Assembly: GCA_025504975.1 (NCBI GenBank)
Contig: JANUWI010000009.1
Location: 1,116,001 to 1,180,000, forward strand
Reading direction: 5' to 3'
DNA: 64,000 nt
Origin: Plenodomus lindquistii
Lineage: Eukaryota > Ascomycota > Dothideomycetes > Pleosporales > Leptosphaeriaceae
A program made the position numbers and the translations under genes. The notes beneath the pieces are model-generated. The model saw only the letters and a list, made by a program, of their open reading frames with translations. It searched no databases and had not been told where the DNA came from. This document shows, one piece after another, positions 1 through 11,743 of the stretch; the first letter of the stretch is position 1; each line of letters opens with the position of its first letter.

Positions 1-2906
1 CTCGTTGGGGCCGTACATCTGTCGACCAGTAGAGTCTGCCTGTTGTGTTGGTGTATGCTGATCTCCCCCAGCCCATTGCAAGCTCTCACGGGCTTCTTTC
101 GGTAAACTCATGTACTTGGACTCTCGTTTGCTCCTTTCCAGGCGCCTGCCCCCACCTACTCCTGAGGAGCCTCCATCGCTTTCCCACCAACGGCTTGCAG
201 AGCGTCCTCTTGAACCCTCTTCGTCCGGCGCAGTACTCATTGCCATGCTGGGGATCGGCGATAGAGATGGATGGTAGTTGTTCGCCCATGCTGCGTCGCG
301 GCCTTTCTGACTCGATGCACTAGAGGGTGACGCTGGCTCGGTGCGTGGTGTGAAGTTACCTACCGACGACGCAGGGCTCGCAGCTGTTGTTGGAATCGAA
401 TTGGACAATCTCGTGTCTGGCGATTCTCCTGCTAGCGATGCCTGTGACTTCTTCCCGTTCAGCCCAGGCGTTGTGACCTGAGTATTGGGTGTCGCTGATC
501 TCCTGCCAACATTACCATAAGAACGCCACATGTCTCTGGTCAAGTCCATGATATCACCAGCCATTGCATCAAATGCACTGTGATACCGATCCCGACGGAG
601 CCGTGACTCGGTCACAATGAATTCAGCGAAGAGTTCCAGTCTGTCTTGATCGGATTCTGCAACCATCTCTTTCTCGATGAACTGCCTGTGACGTTCTATC
701 GACTTTTGAGCGAACGCATCGCGTTCCGATGGTTTAGGTGTCTTGATGGCGGTATCTTGTCTCCGAGTTTCGGACGTCTGCGATGTATGCGACTTTGACC
801 GATTGGCAGCCCCTGCTTGACTGGTCAGGTCTCGTCCATCGCTATCGACATAGCCACTCAATGGAGGAGTCGGGAGGGCCTTTGAAGGGAATGGCGCCGG
901 TGCTTTCTGAGCAGAACGACTGAGACTATCCATACCTGGCGAGAAAGGTGGCGTTGGGGCAGTAGCCGAAGTTACTCTTTGATATACCTCCATACGCGGT
1001 GTGGAGTCTGATGATCCAGGGTCTTCGAACAAATGTCCACTTCTTGGTGATCGAAGTGCGCCACCGCTCCGAGGGGTACCCCTAGTCACAGCACCGCGTC
1101 GAGTCAGACCGCCCTCGGGTGTTCCCAGTTCAAGATTCGCAGGCTTGGACGACCCAACCTCTAGATCATGTGCCCAAGGGTTATTGCTCGGTTCTGTGGC
1201 GCGCGCAGCACGACTCTCGCTTCTCCTTTCACGAATTCCGCGACTGCTATGTTCGCGTTGCGGTGTTCGATAGAGGGTACTGCTCGAGTGAGAAGTGCTA
1301 TTACTCGGTCCTGATGATACGGAGACACTGCCGTTGTCTGAAGGCGGCGCAATCTGCTCTGGTTGCCGAGCACCATGGTTATTGCCGGTATCGAGATGCA
1401 GACCGTGGGCTGCAGGAGACCTGGCTCGAGCTTGCACAGGCTCATCTTGCCAGCCCAGAGGTGTAGGAGGAATGGGTCCCAACGTGCTCTGACCAGGTCG
1501 CCGGGTTGGAGGAGCTGAAGGGCCCCCACTTGGTGCTCGAACAATGTCCTGGACAGGTCCCATACTCTGTGATCTTGAGTTGCTCGGTGGCGGACCGGGT
1601 GGTGGTGGGGGCAGAGGCGATGATCGACTCCAGCTGCCTTGCGGACCGACCGGCGATTCATCGATGGGTGTTCTCGTCTCGTATCCGGGCACACCAGCTG
1701 AAGCCGCTCTTCTGGCGGTTGGCGCTCTCAATGGCAGCTCGTTTTCAGGGCTATACCGCCGCTCTGCAAGTGCGGAGGGTACATAGCTACATGGGAATTA
1801 GCCTATTAGTATCTCATGGTGCAGACCGACTCACTGTGAAGTAGCGCGTTGGGCGACCAAGCCAGGCGAAGCGGGTGCGCGCATAATGGCGTCTGAAGTG
1901 TTTATGTGCAGAGAGTCAATCGCACTTGGTGCAGGGCTGTGGTCATTGTTTCGATTCCTGAAGGAAGAGAGACTGAATTTCGAGACCAATTTGTCTCTTG
2001 AAGCAGATCGTCCGGGACCGCTTCTTGGAGGCGGTGGTGGAAACTGTGCATTTGAGGTTATGCTTGTCGCACTTGATGGTATCACCATGGAACCAGGTCG
2101 ACTGTGGTAGCCAGAAATTGGCCGCGCAGACGAAGGGGTACTTGTTGGGATGGGAGGGGGCGGAGGGTGGTGCTGAGCGAATCCACCACCAGACAGGTGC
2201 GGTGAAGTGTGTTGGCTGTGCGAAGTGCTTGGAGTCTGGCCTGGCGAGTAAGGAGGAGGTGGAGAAGGCATGGACGCTGGGATGTTTAGCATCACAGTTT
2301 TGATGGCAAGACTTTCAGCGTCCGTGGCTTGACCAAAGAGATGTTTTGAGCGATTAATTGTAGTACATTCACATGAGTTTGATAGAGAATGGGGACATGA
2401 GAAGGTCCATGACGAGGAGATAGAGAGTTGTATATACCTTCCATACCCGTCACATCATGCAGACGCGACGGCACCGACGTCTGCGCATGCTGGACATGCT
2501 GGCCGCTCACCGGCCCCCCGCGACTCCATTGCTGTGGATTGTACGGGACAGAGGGCTGGTTCCTCGCAGCAGCCATGGGAGAGGGCGGAATGGAGCTGTT
2601 GGCATACGTCGAGGGGGAGTTGGCGGCGGCAGCAGCAGCAGCAAAGGGCGAGAAGGGGAGGCTCAGCGTCGAGGCAGCAGTGGCAGGCGTGTGCAACGAC
2701 GAGCCATGCAGGTAGGGGGTCCCTTGCGGAGGCGGGGGCGCGAGGGCGGTGGTGGTGAGGAGGGGCGGCTGGACGGCAAAGGGGCGGAGAGGCGAGCGCT
2801 GGGGCGCCTGGAACTGCTGTTGTTGGTGTGCTGGTGGAGGCTGCGGTGGGGGAGGAGGCAGAGGAGAGCGCGGCGGCGCACCGTAGTCGGGGTGCTCTGA
2901 AGCCAT
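1..2906 (-). CDS. large proline-rich conserved fungal protein, 3' end outside window
   Basis: Three exons read on the minus strand: 2906-2438, 2276-1835 and 1786 to the left edge, joined over introns of 161 and 48 nt. The second intron has GTGAGT, a TACTAAT branch point and TAG. The visible 899 codons stay open to base 1. The ATG at 2906 lies in a good context (GCCATGGC); an upstream in-frame ATG is possible. The protein is almost wholly disordered and very rich in Pro, Ser and Gln, with polyproline runs (PPPPPGPPP) that could bind SH3, WW or profilin-like partners. One helical, charged block near residues 650-725 (KPSERDAFAQKS to RDMWRSYG) has few prolines and is probably the conserved functional core. 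I recognise it as a type of conserved ascomycete protein but cannot assign a function. Confidence 0.85.
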
Positions 2907-4194
2907 GGCAAGCTGTGGGCGGTCACGCAGGCCCAAAAGCCCCCCAGCGGCTCCAGCGAGCGAGTCGTACCGGCGAGTTGAGCGGGCGATCAGTGCGAAT
3001 GGGGCGCGCGACAGGCGGAGGCGTTGCTGCACACTACGGCGCTGGTCACCTCACACGAAGCCTGACCCTGGACGAGGCCGCTGGAGGTGAGGGCAGTGCG
3101 GCAGACGTGTGCTCCACACCATTTGCCAGCCTGCGCCCAGCAGCGAGGGCGATCCGGGCCTGGGGGGTTGGACGTCTGGGCAGAAGCACTGCTGCACCGT
3201 TGCCGTATGCAGCTTCGAGGGCTGGAGGTTTGGCCGCCTAGCGAGGCTTGACTGTGCTTGACGGGCGAATCGCAGCCATCTCATGCACTTTGCGACCAGG
3301 CGCATATGCGTGATCCCAGTCTAACAGAAAAGTGTCGGCGGCTAGCTCAAGACCTCACACCTCTTGGTAGAGTACACAGGACACACTGCTGCAATATCAA
3401 TCCCGGCTGCACCTCACGCATCTCCGTCCTCATTTGCGCTTCGTTCCGACCAAGATGCTTTGTAATCAACCCTGTCGAGTTTGACATTGATGATTGATCC
3501 CGACGTTGGTGTTGGACCAACATTGAATGCATCAAGTTCCAGAACAGACCTCGGCGCAAACTCCATGGCCTAATGTACCTATAAATAGCCCAGCTCCACC
3601 CACGCCACTACCCGACGCGAGACGTGGACTCCATTTCTCGTCACACTTTGTTTGATTCGTGGCATATTCACCATTCATGGGACTCATAATACACATCATA
3701 TCTGCCATCCATGCCCCAGAAGCAAATCACATTTACACATGCTGAACGCTGAGCCCATGGACAAACAAGGCACACGTACCTTTTCCCAGTTTCATTCCGA
3801 AACCACATCACCATGTGCATACAGTAATCGTCAGCAAAACCCAGGATAACTAAAGCTTACGGAAACCCATGCCGCTTACCCGGGGCTTTATCCGCACTAT
3901 GATATACAGTAGCCGCGTGTGCGCGTGTCGTACACCACACACACCCGGTTTGCTAGAATCTCGTTGCGATGATGCGTTATATGGTGGCTGAAGTGTAAGA
4001 AAAGGAATGTCAACCGCAGGACGTATATATATATATATGTATATGCATACGTATACGAAACCCCAGCATGCCAGCTATGCCACGCTCGTTGCACACGCCA
4101 CTTCATGCCATGCCCAACAGTTCACAAATATTCAATACCCAAACGCCTCGCTCGGAAGAATAATCCAGACATACTCATCTATCCTCATCGCTCT
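2907..4194. other. intergenic, promoter side of the proline-rich gene and 3' side of MCU
   Basis: No convincing coding frame. It holds the GC-rich 5' flank of the proline-rich gene (to about 3250) and an AT-rich stretch with an alternating TA run around 4023-4040, just past the MCU stop codon. Confidence 0.5.
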
Positions 4195-5892
4195 CTACTT
4201 ACTCCCCTCCTTCTCCGCCGTGGGTTTCGGTTCTCCCTCCCCTTCCTCCTCGTCCTCTTTCTCCTTTTTCCCCTCCTTCTTCTTCAAACGCTCCGCCTTG
4301 AGCGCCTCGGCAACTTTTTCATCCTTTTCTTCTTGCAGCTCATCCCAATCGACATCGTACTCTTGGGCCACGGCCTTGATCTCCTTTCTCAAACTATTGC
4401 CGTCTTCGATCAACACTTCCCACTTCCTAAGGTCAAAGTTGTGCTGGGCGTAGAGTTTCTGCTGGCGCCGCGAGACGGTAAAGTTCATGGCGGACCGGTA
4501 GCTGACTTCGCGGTTGTGGTAGAGAAACCACATGTAACCGCCGATCAGCGTGGAGAGACCGACTAGGTACTGTTATTGCATTAGCATCCCGTTCGAGTCT
4601 TAAGAGGTCGTTGGGGAGAGGGGACGACGAGAACTTACAGTCACAGGCTCCATGACATCCCAGCCCAGCTCCGTCTGGAATGTGAGATAATACACAACTC
4701 CCCACCACCCAACTACACCTGCAAACCCAGCTTTTGCCACGTTCTTCGCCGCCTTGTGAGCAAGCTCATCGCACTCCTTTTTGATATCCGCCATTTCACT
4801 AATCTTCTTAGACGTCTTGCGCAGACGCATACGCAGGTAGTACGTCCGCTCGTTGAAACTCGGTACGCCGACGCGAATCTCCTCTGGCGCGCCTTCAATC
4901 TCAATGGCAAATTCTTGACCTCTTGCTGCATCGCGGATAAAGTCGCCAATCTCCGTCGACGATGACCAACGTACAAACTTGCGTTCTGCACTTTTGTCTG
5001 CTGGAGCTTCCTGCCCAAGTCCAGAGTAGGATTCTACACCTCCCTGGCCAGGACCTCCCCGTAGCTGTTCTGCCTGCTCAGGGGTCTTATCATCCTTACT
5101 GTTGAGCTTCCCTGTCTTTTCCGTCTTGCCATTGATCCGTATCTCATCCACTTTCTCAAAGTCCTCTTTGCCGTCCTGGTCCGACAAGCGTTCGCTCTGA
5201 TGGCTAACGGGTGTTCGCAAAGACTCGGAGGGCTGTGCATCGTTTTGCATGGAGTCTTCTGCGAGGAAGAAGACTTGTGGTTGGCGCTCACGGCCTTCTT
5301 TGTCTTTGATAGTGGGAAGCTCGGCTTGGATGAGGCGCTCGAGGTAGGATATGGGTTGTTGGGGGTGGACGAGTAGGGCGAGCGGCTCAATGTCTTTGCG
5401 GTCGGAGTTTACGTCTTGTGTGGTGAGGGGCAGAACCATCTTGAGCATACGCGATGGCGTCGTGAGAAGTTTGCCTGTCTCAACTGTTAGTCTCGACCAA
5501 TTGCGCAATGCAATGGTACATGGTTCCTCACCCTTCGTCATAGCCCCAGCGCTCCTCTGCCGATGCACAGGCGGCACATCGCTGCCCTCGCGATGCCAGG
5601 GCGTTCGTATTTGCCTCCCCTTATCTTCGCGCAACTTCTTGGCGAAATGGTCCTTCTCCTCCTGTGTAATGTTGTTGTTCAAATCCCGCGCCGGCCTTGC
5701 ATTCGAGTTGTCATACTCGCCCTCGATGCTCAATCTCGACGACACCGCAAACCCTCTCCATTGTGACGGTATTCTCGCATCAAACCGCAGCGAAGTGTGC
5801 CTCGAAGGTTGGGTGAGCAGGCGTGTGCTGTGTGCAGCCCTGCATGTCGAGACGCGCGGGAGTGCTGCAAGAGTGGACAGTCGGTGGTTCAT
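4195..5892 (-). CDS. mcu: mitochondrial calcium uniporter (MCU family)
   Basis: Pore subunit for Ca2+ entry across the inner mitochondrial membrane. Exons 5892-5532, 5474-4639 and 4569-4195 (introns 57 and 69 nt) give 523 aa. The residues after the first intron (GKLLTTPSRMLK) match the conserved N-terminal matrix domain. A coiled-coil segment precedes the first membrane helix; the short loop between the two helices holds the selectivity motif WDVMEP (about residues 392-397), the fungal form of WDIMEP, with its Asp and Glu. The second helix follows directly after the last intron. The C-terminal tail is highly charged (KKEGKKEKEDEEEGEGE). The N-terminus is Arg/Ser rich, like a mitochondrial presequence. 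The ATG at 5892 is the first true ATG. Fungal MCU proteins conduct without an EMRE partner, which is family knowledge. Confidence 0.95.
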
Positions 5893-6495
5893 GACTGCAA
5901 CAAGCACTAAAGAGCCTAGACTATCCCAGGGAGCCGGGTTATACGGATAGCGAAAAGATGAGAAGAGAGTGACGCTCCTTTCGCTGCAATATTTGAGCTA
6001 GGGGCCTGTAGCTTTTGGGAATATCGTGAAAGTCGACGCGACAAACAGGGTGCCAGGATCCAAGCTAAAACTACGTCATGGTGATCCTCATCCGGAGATT
6101 GACCTTAGCTCCGCATTGGGGCTCCACACTTATGATAGACTGCCCTGGCATTCGACTCGTCTTGCTACAGTTTTTCCACGTCAACGTCGTTGTACCATAC
6201 TTGTACTGGGCGAAAGCCCATCAATATTCAATGACTTATCGTAAAGAAGTCTTCGAGGCGAATTGTGAGACCGTCTTGAGATGCCTTTCGGTAGGAAGAA
6301 CCATATTCACACACCACCATTTCTGCAACAGCACGTCTTTCATGCTAAGAGAATGTTCCATTGCATCGTTTGTCTTATGTAATGCCTTCATACATGAAAG
6401 CTAAAGTATATACAAGAAGTCAATTTTCATCAGGAACCGGCCTAGTCTCCTCCCTCCCAGCATCGCTGCCCTGTTATGGCTTCTATGTGAAGCGC
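5893..6495. other. intergenic between MCU start and pectate lyase stop
   Basis: MCU promoter and pectate lyase 3' flank. Only short, incoherent frames; no repeat or RNA gene seen. Confidence 0.5.
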
Positions 6496-7444
6496 CTAGC
6501 ATCCGCTCGTCTTGATACCACTGGTGGCGCATGTCTTACCATCAGGCGCAGATGCAGTCTTTGTAGGCTCACCACTCGTAACACCCTTGAACAGATCACA
6601 GATGACCTTGGTGTCGAGCAGACACGAGTTACTGATGGTCGTAGTATCTGTTTCTCCTTGTCAGCCCAACTCTCTTCTTCTGCAGTCGTCTCAAGACTCA
6701 CCTCCAAGGTTGCCATTGACGCCTGCAACAAGTTTGCCAGTCTTGACCTTGATGCCATTAAAGGTACTCTTACGAGCATACTGCTTGCTGCAGTTGCCGC
6801 AGCTACGGTACAACTTGCCAATGCTCTCGGCGTAGAAGTTCTTGACAGCAACAGTGCCCGCGCCGTTGTGCTGGAACACCTTGTCGTCTGCGCCTTTGGC
6901 GCCGCCGCCGTTGATGTAGGAGGTTCCTGAGCCTTGCTTGAAGGTTGCAGCGTCTTCGCAGACGTTTACCCACCAGACTGCGAGATTAGTGGGTCAGTGG
7001 AATGCACAGGCTGGATGTATGTGGAGAGTAGCTTACCATTGTTCAGGGTGCAAGGTCCGCGGCAGTGCACACCTTCGCCGTTGTTGGGCCCGATGATCAC
7101 GTTGGAGAGGACGGCGCCGCTCTCAAGGATGAAGACTGCATCTGCCTCGCCAGTCTCGGTCTGGCCGCTGCAAGTGTTGGCTACATGCTGTTAGGAGCAG
7201 TCCGGGGAGATACATCTACAACTCAGAGCGAGATCTTACAGCTACGGTCCCACTGCTTCAGTTCACCATCGAAGTTGGCGTTGGCAGCAATGGTCTTTGC
7301 AGCAGCGAGGTTAGTCGTGCCCGATGCCTTGGGGAAAGTCGTCTGTAGGGCAGTGTTGGTCACAGCGCGAGGCTGGTGTGGGTGTTTGACATCTGCGACT
7401 GTGAGGCCGGCGAGAGCAGCTACGAGAAGGGAAGAAGCGTGCAT
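6496..7444 (-). CDS. secreted pectate lyase, polysaccharide lyase family 3
   Basis: Cleaves de-esterified pectin by beta-elimination, with Ca2+, outside the cell. Four exons (7444-7240, 7180-7037, 6977-6702, 6647-6496; introns 59, 59 and 54 nt) encode 258 aa. Residues 1-17 form a signal peptide (MHASSLLVAALAGLTVA). Family signatures seen: the GQTETGEADAVF block, NVIIGPNNGEGVHC, VWWVNVCEDAATFKQ, the TSYINGGGAKGADDK strand and the RSCGNCSKQ cysteine block. Many cysteines fit a disulfide-stabilised parallel beta helix. The frame is open upstream of this ATG, but that part translates a 9-bp repeat in the leader and lacks a signal peptide, so the start at 7444 is preferred. A TATA-like site lies about 150 bp upstream. 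The gene points to a plant-wall-degrading lifestyle. Confidence 0.95.
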
Positions 7445-7476
7445 GATGAAGTAAGACTTTGGGAAAACTGAAGTTT

Positions 7477-7538
7477 GATGCTGGTGATGCTGGTGATGCT
7501 GGTGATGCTGGTGATTCTGGTGATGCTGGTGATGCTGG
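7477..7538. repeat. 9-bp tandem repeat in the pectate lyase leader
   Basis: About seven head-to-tail copies of GATGCTGGT (plus strand), with one T for G change, begin 33 bp upstream of the pectate lyase ATG and lie in its probable 5' untranslated region. On the sense strand this is a CACCAGCAT repeat. Confidence 0.85.
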
Positions 7539-7590
7539 AGTCTGGATTGTCTGCTGATGAGGAGGCAGCTACCCAGGACTTGACCTGGCT

Positions 7591-7596
7591 TCTTAT
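7591..7596 (-). promoter_or_regulatory. possible TATA box of the pectate lyase gene
   Basis: TATAAG on the minus strand, about 150 bp upstream of the ATG and upstream of the 9-bp leader repeat. Position and sequence fit a core promoter; nothing else supports it. Confidence 0.4.
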
Positions 7597-7599
7597 ACT

Positions 7600-9083
7600 T
7601 CCTGATCATCTCCTCACCCGGAACAATGCAATTACCCCAGATCTATCCTTAATAGATTCTCCGTGTCCATATGCATCGGGAACTGCCACATGAGAGCACA
7701 GCATCTTCGAAAACCGACCATCACTACTCACTCCATCGCCGCTCGCGCCACGTCCGTGGTACACTTGTTCTACTGCTTTCAGCCGCGCAATATAAACATG
7801 ACCTTGGTGGCTTGGCGTCCGGCGAAAGCGAACTGCTGCTTGGCCAACTGTAGGTGGAAATCTGGGGTATGTATTACGCAATGTGGCTCGCTACGATATC
7901 CATTGGAGGAATATTGGGCCATGGTCTCGAACTTGTACACCATTCGATGCAATGTCCTCAATATGACGGCTGCGGGGTCGGACAATGGCTATAAGGGCTT
8001 GTGCTGTGGCACAAGCTTTGTGAGGGCCGCTGTAAGAGGTGGGATTCGAAATGAATGACTGCTAGTTGCTCGTCCACTGCTGTTGTCGCATTTGATTCGT
8101 TCCTGACGAGAAAGTTTACAAAGGGCCAGTAGCAACATGCTCAACCAATGGGAAATTGGGTGGTCATTCCCCCTATCTGTGCGGCTATGAAGCAGCGTTG
8201 AGAGATGAATGCAAACATCGTCGTTCAAATGTAGAATTACGTCCTTTTCAATCGACGGGAGGAACTGACCCCGCATGGCGACTCAGTGGTGTTGCTTGCC
8301 CAGACCGGTAAACGATGTGACACATGCACGCCGGAGAATTCGAACTCCTTCCTGGTAAATATGCAGGAGGCAGCAGGACCGCGGCAGACACACTGGGCAC
8401 CTTGTAGAACGACAGGATCCATTGCCCACAATGCGCAGAGCAAAGTCGCACGCAGTGCGAATTCGACGCCGAATGTCAAGCCACGAAAGGAGGTTGGCTC
8501 GATCACAATGTGGTTGAAAGCCGTTTTCCTGTCGTGCTGGAAGTTGAAATTTGGTATGTACCTGATTTCATTCTGCCGGTTGATTGCCGCAGGCTGGGGA
8601 CCCACCACGCTATATCGCGTGCTCCTCCATGCATCGCTCGCTTATATGTACACTTGTTCTCGGCCTCCTGAATTGCAGTTAGTTATCTTGTCACAACCAT
8701 TCCATCGCGACATGCTACTGTCTGTCACAGATCAAACAGGTGTAGGAGTGTGCGCCACATCCGGCACTTCGCTCGTGACGAGTTGCGTTACGCAGACGCT
8801 ATTATGACCAATAGCAAGATTGGGTCTTGGGGCTTTGTTGCGCACTCGTTGACATGATATGTCTATTGTGTGAGTTGCGTAGTGAGAGATGTTTACAACA
8901 ACGGTCTCCTCGTTCCCGGCTCTCATCTCTTTATGGTTGCGAACTTCCGAAGTTCCACCAATACATCGTTGCATTCGTAGGATACACTCACTCAACATCG
9001 CAAGGCGAAGATGTCGCGCAAGACCAACTCGAGTAAGCTGTTGCACCACATTGATAAAGCCTTGTGTACTGATGTACCGGTCA
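7600..9083. other. gene-poor stretch
   Basis: Only short overlapping frames on both strands and no splice-supported gene. The longest frames (8286-8807 plus, 8237-8608 minus) overlap each other and show no recognisable domain. The part next to 9084 may include more of the broken reductase, but I cannot align it. Confidence 0.4.
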
Positions 9084-9611
9084 GATGCAAAGATCAATGC
9101 CTTTCAGGCGGAATATTCTGTATCCGAGACCTCGCAAGAGACTGACGGGTTGATTGAGACCGCAAGGGAGTTCGGCAAGGCATACGTTGCCTACTGCCCG
9201 CTTGGTCGCAGATGTTTAGTGAACAACTTCGACTTCAAATCCCCCAACGCTTTTGCTGAGGATGGCTTCTGCCGAGCAGTTTTGGAAAACGCCCAAATTC
9301 CCTTATGGATGTGGAGTTACTGACACTCTCCAGCGCCTATGTTTCAAGGTGAGAACTTCGACGACGACAAAGCCACCGTTGAAGAGATCGAGAAGGTCGT
9401 CGACTGCAGGGGGTGCACAACCTTGCAAATTGCGCTTGCGTAGGTGGCTGCTCCAGTATGATTGCTGTTTCTGTAACAACCGAGACGCATCGCTTGAGAG
9501 ACAATCGGGCGTTGAGAGACATTGAGTTGACAGATGAGGAAAATAGGGAGATGCGCGAGAGTGTTTGACGCGGCGAAACTAGCTGGTGATCGATGTCATG
9601 AGGCCAATTAG
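9084..9611 (+). pseudogene. aldo/keto reductase, C-terminal remnant
   Basis: Pieces in several frames match the C-terminal half of fungal aldo/keto reductases of the YakC/pyridoxal reductase type. In order: KINAFQAEYSVSET, LIETAREFGKAYVAY with PLG, and a FDFKSPNAFAEDGF block (about 9084-9290); after a frame change MFQGENFDDDKATVEEIEKV and TTLQIALA (9330-9439), then an in-frame TAG where the family has Trp; then TETHRLRDNRAL and DIELTDEENREMRE (from 9460) in another frame; and after one more shift VFDAAKLAGDRCHEAN ending at 9611. At least three frame changes and several stops mean it is dead. The N-terminal half, with the NADPH-barrel start and catalytic Tyr, was not found. The TGG-to-TAG change could be ordinary decay or a repeat-induced mutation. 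Confidence 0.85.
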
Positions 9612-11743
9612 TCCATAGCTGGTCATTAGATGTGACCCAAGGGAAGGAGATGGCACATGAGGCAGATGTGTCAGAAAAAATGAAGACCTACTGTGGACAA
9701 AGCACGGGAGGAACGATATAGTCCTACCAGGTAGCTGGAATGTATCACATGTCTCGCATGATCGTTGAATACTTTCTTTTCAAACTTGATGTGGCGGACC
9801 ATGCAGGTTATACCGTATCCTCACAGACTATTTGCGAAGGCCGAGTGTTACACGCGATCGAAGTGTGGGTGCACGACTGATGGCCGCAGTATCGTCTCCA
9901 CTCTGACCTGAATCCTACGAATCGTCATTTCCAGATGTGAAATCCTACTCCTCACTTGCACACGCCCTTCAAGGAGGTTGTACACTGGATTCTCTGGATC
10001 GTGATGTGTCATTAGCCCGTTTGCAGCTGGTGTCACAGTGCTATGATTTCGGAGGCTCAGTTGCCTGGTCATTGGCAGTCGGGCCGTCGACCGGGGAGGT
10101 GGAGGCCGTGCTAAAGCTATAGCCGGCCCAAATCCCGATGTCGCTCGAAATGGAAGTGGTCAAATGGCGGTGCGGATAAAAGGGCAGCTGCAGGATGAGA
10201 CAAAAAGGTCGGGTTACACAAGATCATGGCATTTTGGTAGCGCGAGGTGGATCCTTTGACGTCCTGGTCACCCAAGCAGGATCGCCCTGCGTCTGAGGAT
10301 CACCCATGAAACTGGAAGGGAAAAAAGTATGGGGAAACGGCAACTCTGATCTGGGATCGAAAGAGTTGGCTTTCGAGTATACCATGCGGCCAGTCAAATT
10401 GTAGGTAGGCCTGGCCCTCCAGTGTCAACATGGAACATGCAATTAACGTACCATGGCGGACTAGTAAGCACAGCGACTCGTAGTTATCCTTAGTAGTTTG
10501 TCAGCCCTGATACTTGACATCATACGGTGTTTCAGCTGCGCTCTAACTTACAGAGGTCAAGCTGAAGCCGTTTTGGGCAGCAAAACTGTATCTCAGCGTG
10601 GCCTACGAATGGACGTTATTGCCGTGTAACATTTGGGCGCTAAAGACCGTGCAGATGTGACTTTGACAATTGCGTTTGCAATGACTTTGCGGGTGGCGGC
10701 ATGTGCGGAAGAAGTGTTTGTGTTGCTAGATGCGTACGTAGCAAGGGCACTTACTCTTCGGCGTTGGTGACTAGGTAAAGGTTGGGGTACGACAAACAAC
10801 GCCACAGCCGTCTTTCACATTCAGATCTCGTCGCTTTGCGCCGCGACGGCTCGCTCCATGCGACTGTACACAGTACACATGACATGGCATTACACAGTAC
10901 AGCGCGGACGTGTCCGTATCTTCCTCGTGTGGGATTCGCCCAACATGGGCTGCTCTCCGTCAACCGGGTTCTGCGGATACCCACTTATCATGGCTAGCTT
11001 CCGGTCCCCATGATCTTGACCAAATGGAATTGGCAATCCGACACCTGTCAGACGCTGCGATGCGCCCGCAGGAACTATGCCCCAGCAGCCACCATTGATA
11101 ACGAGGGTCGATCGAAGATAGTCGAGGCGAACCCCTCTGGCTACAGTGGAGGCCTGGAGCGCGGAGGTGGCCGAAGTGCGCCTGGGCTTGCTTCTTTGCA
11201 GACCAAGAGCAGCAAGAGGACAGCCACCACCCAGCTGAGCTGTCTTGGTCGCAACAAGCGCTGTGCATGCGGCCGTCCGACATGCCACCCAGGCTACCAG
11301 GAGTCGTCGCCCGCTCGCCTTCCTACGCAACCGCAGCAAGGTGCCGATGTGCGCTCGCGTAAGGCTCCGCCGGCACGCTCCTAGACTACTTGCAGCAAAG
11401 TTTGATCGCCACGACGTGGGACCCAAGGTTGGATTGGATAGGGCTGGGATGGCGCGTCAGGCCTGGCCGTTTGGCGGAACTGATAAGGCATTGGGGCATT
11501 GGGCTTGGCAAGGGTCTTAGTCGTGTCGTGAAATTCAAATGTCAGTCGAGTGCTCTCTTTAAGAGCCTACTTCCGTCGCCGGAGTCTGCGTGATCAGCGA
11601 GCGCTTCAGTCTCTCTCGAAACGTCCCCTACCTGCGGGATCCCCACCATCTGTGCCTGCGCTGTCGCTGCACCTCGACTGACTGCATCGCGCACCCAATT
11701 CGACTTTGCCTGTGTGCATCCACCTCGGCCAATTTCGCACACC
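9612..11743. other. gene-poor stretch upstream of the purine permease
   Basis: No supported gene. A 178-codon minus-strand frame (10890-11426) overlaps plus-strand frames of similar size in a GC-rich stretch and shows no domain or splice support. The last several hundred bases are probably the permease promoter and leader. Confidence 0.45.

Noticed and set aside
2428..2900. Three plus-strand frames rich in Arg and Gly
   Set aside because: They are antisense shadows of the proline- and glutamine-rich exon of the minus-strand gene.
8041..8060. TTCGAAT on the minus strand, resembling a tRNA T-loop
   Set aside because: The flanking bases do not pair into a T-stem and no acceptor stem or anticodon arm could be found.
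8237..8807. Overlapping frames on both strands in the gap after the pectate lyase
   Set aside because: Neither shows a domain, a good start context or conserved-looking composition; two antisense frames of similar length usually mean neither is real.
10890..11426. 178-codon minus-strand frame in the permease promoter
   Set aside because: Overlaps equally long plus-strand frames in GC-rich DNA, has no recognisable domain, low-complexity composition and no splice sites around it.
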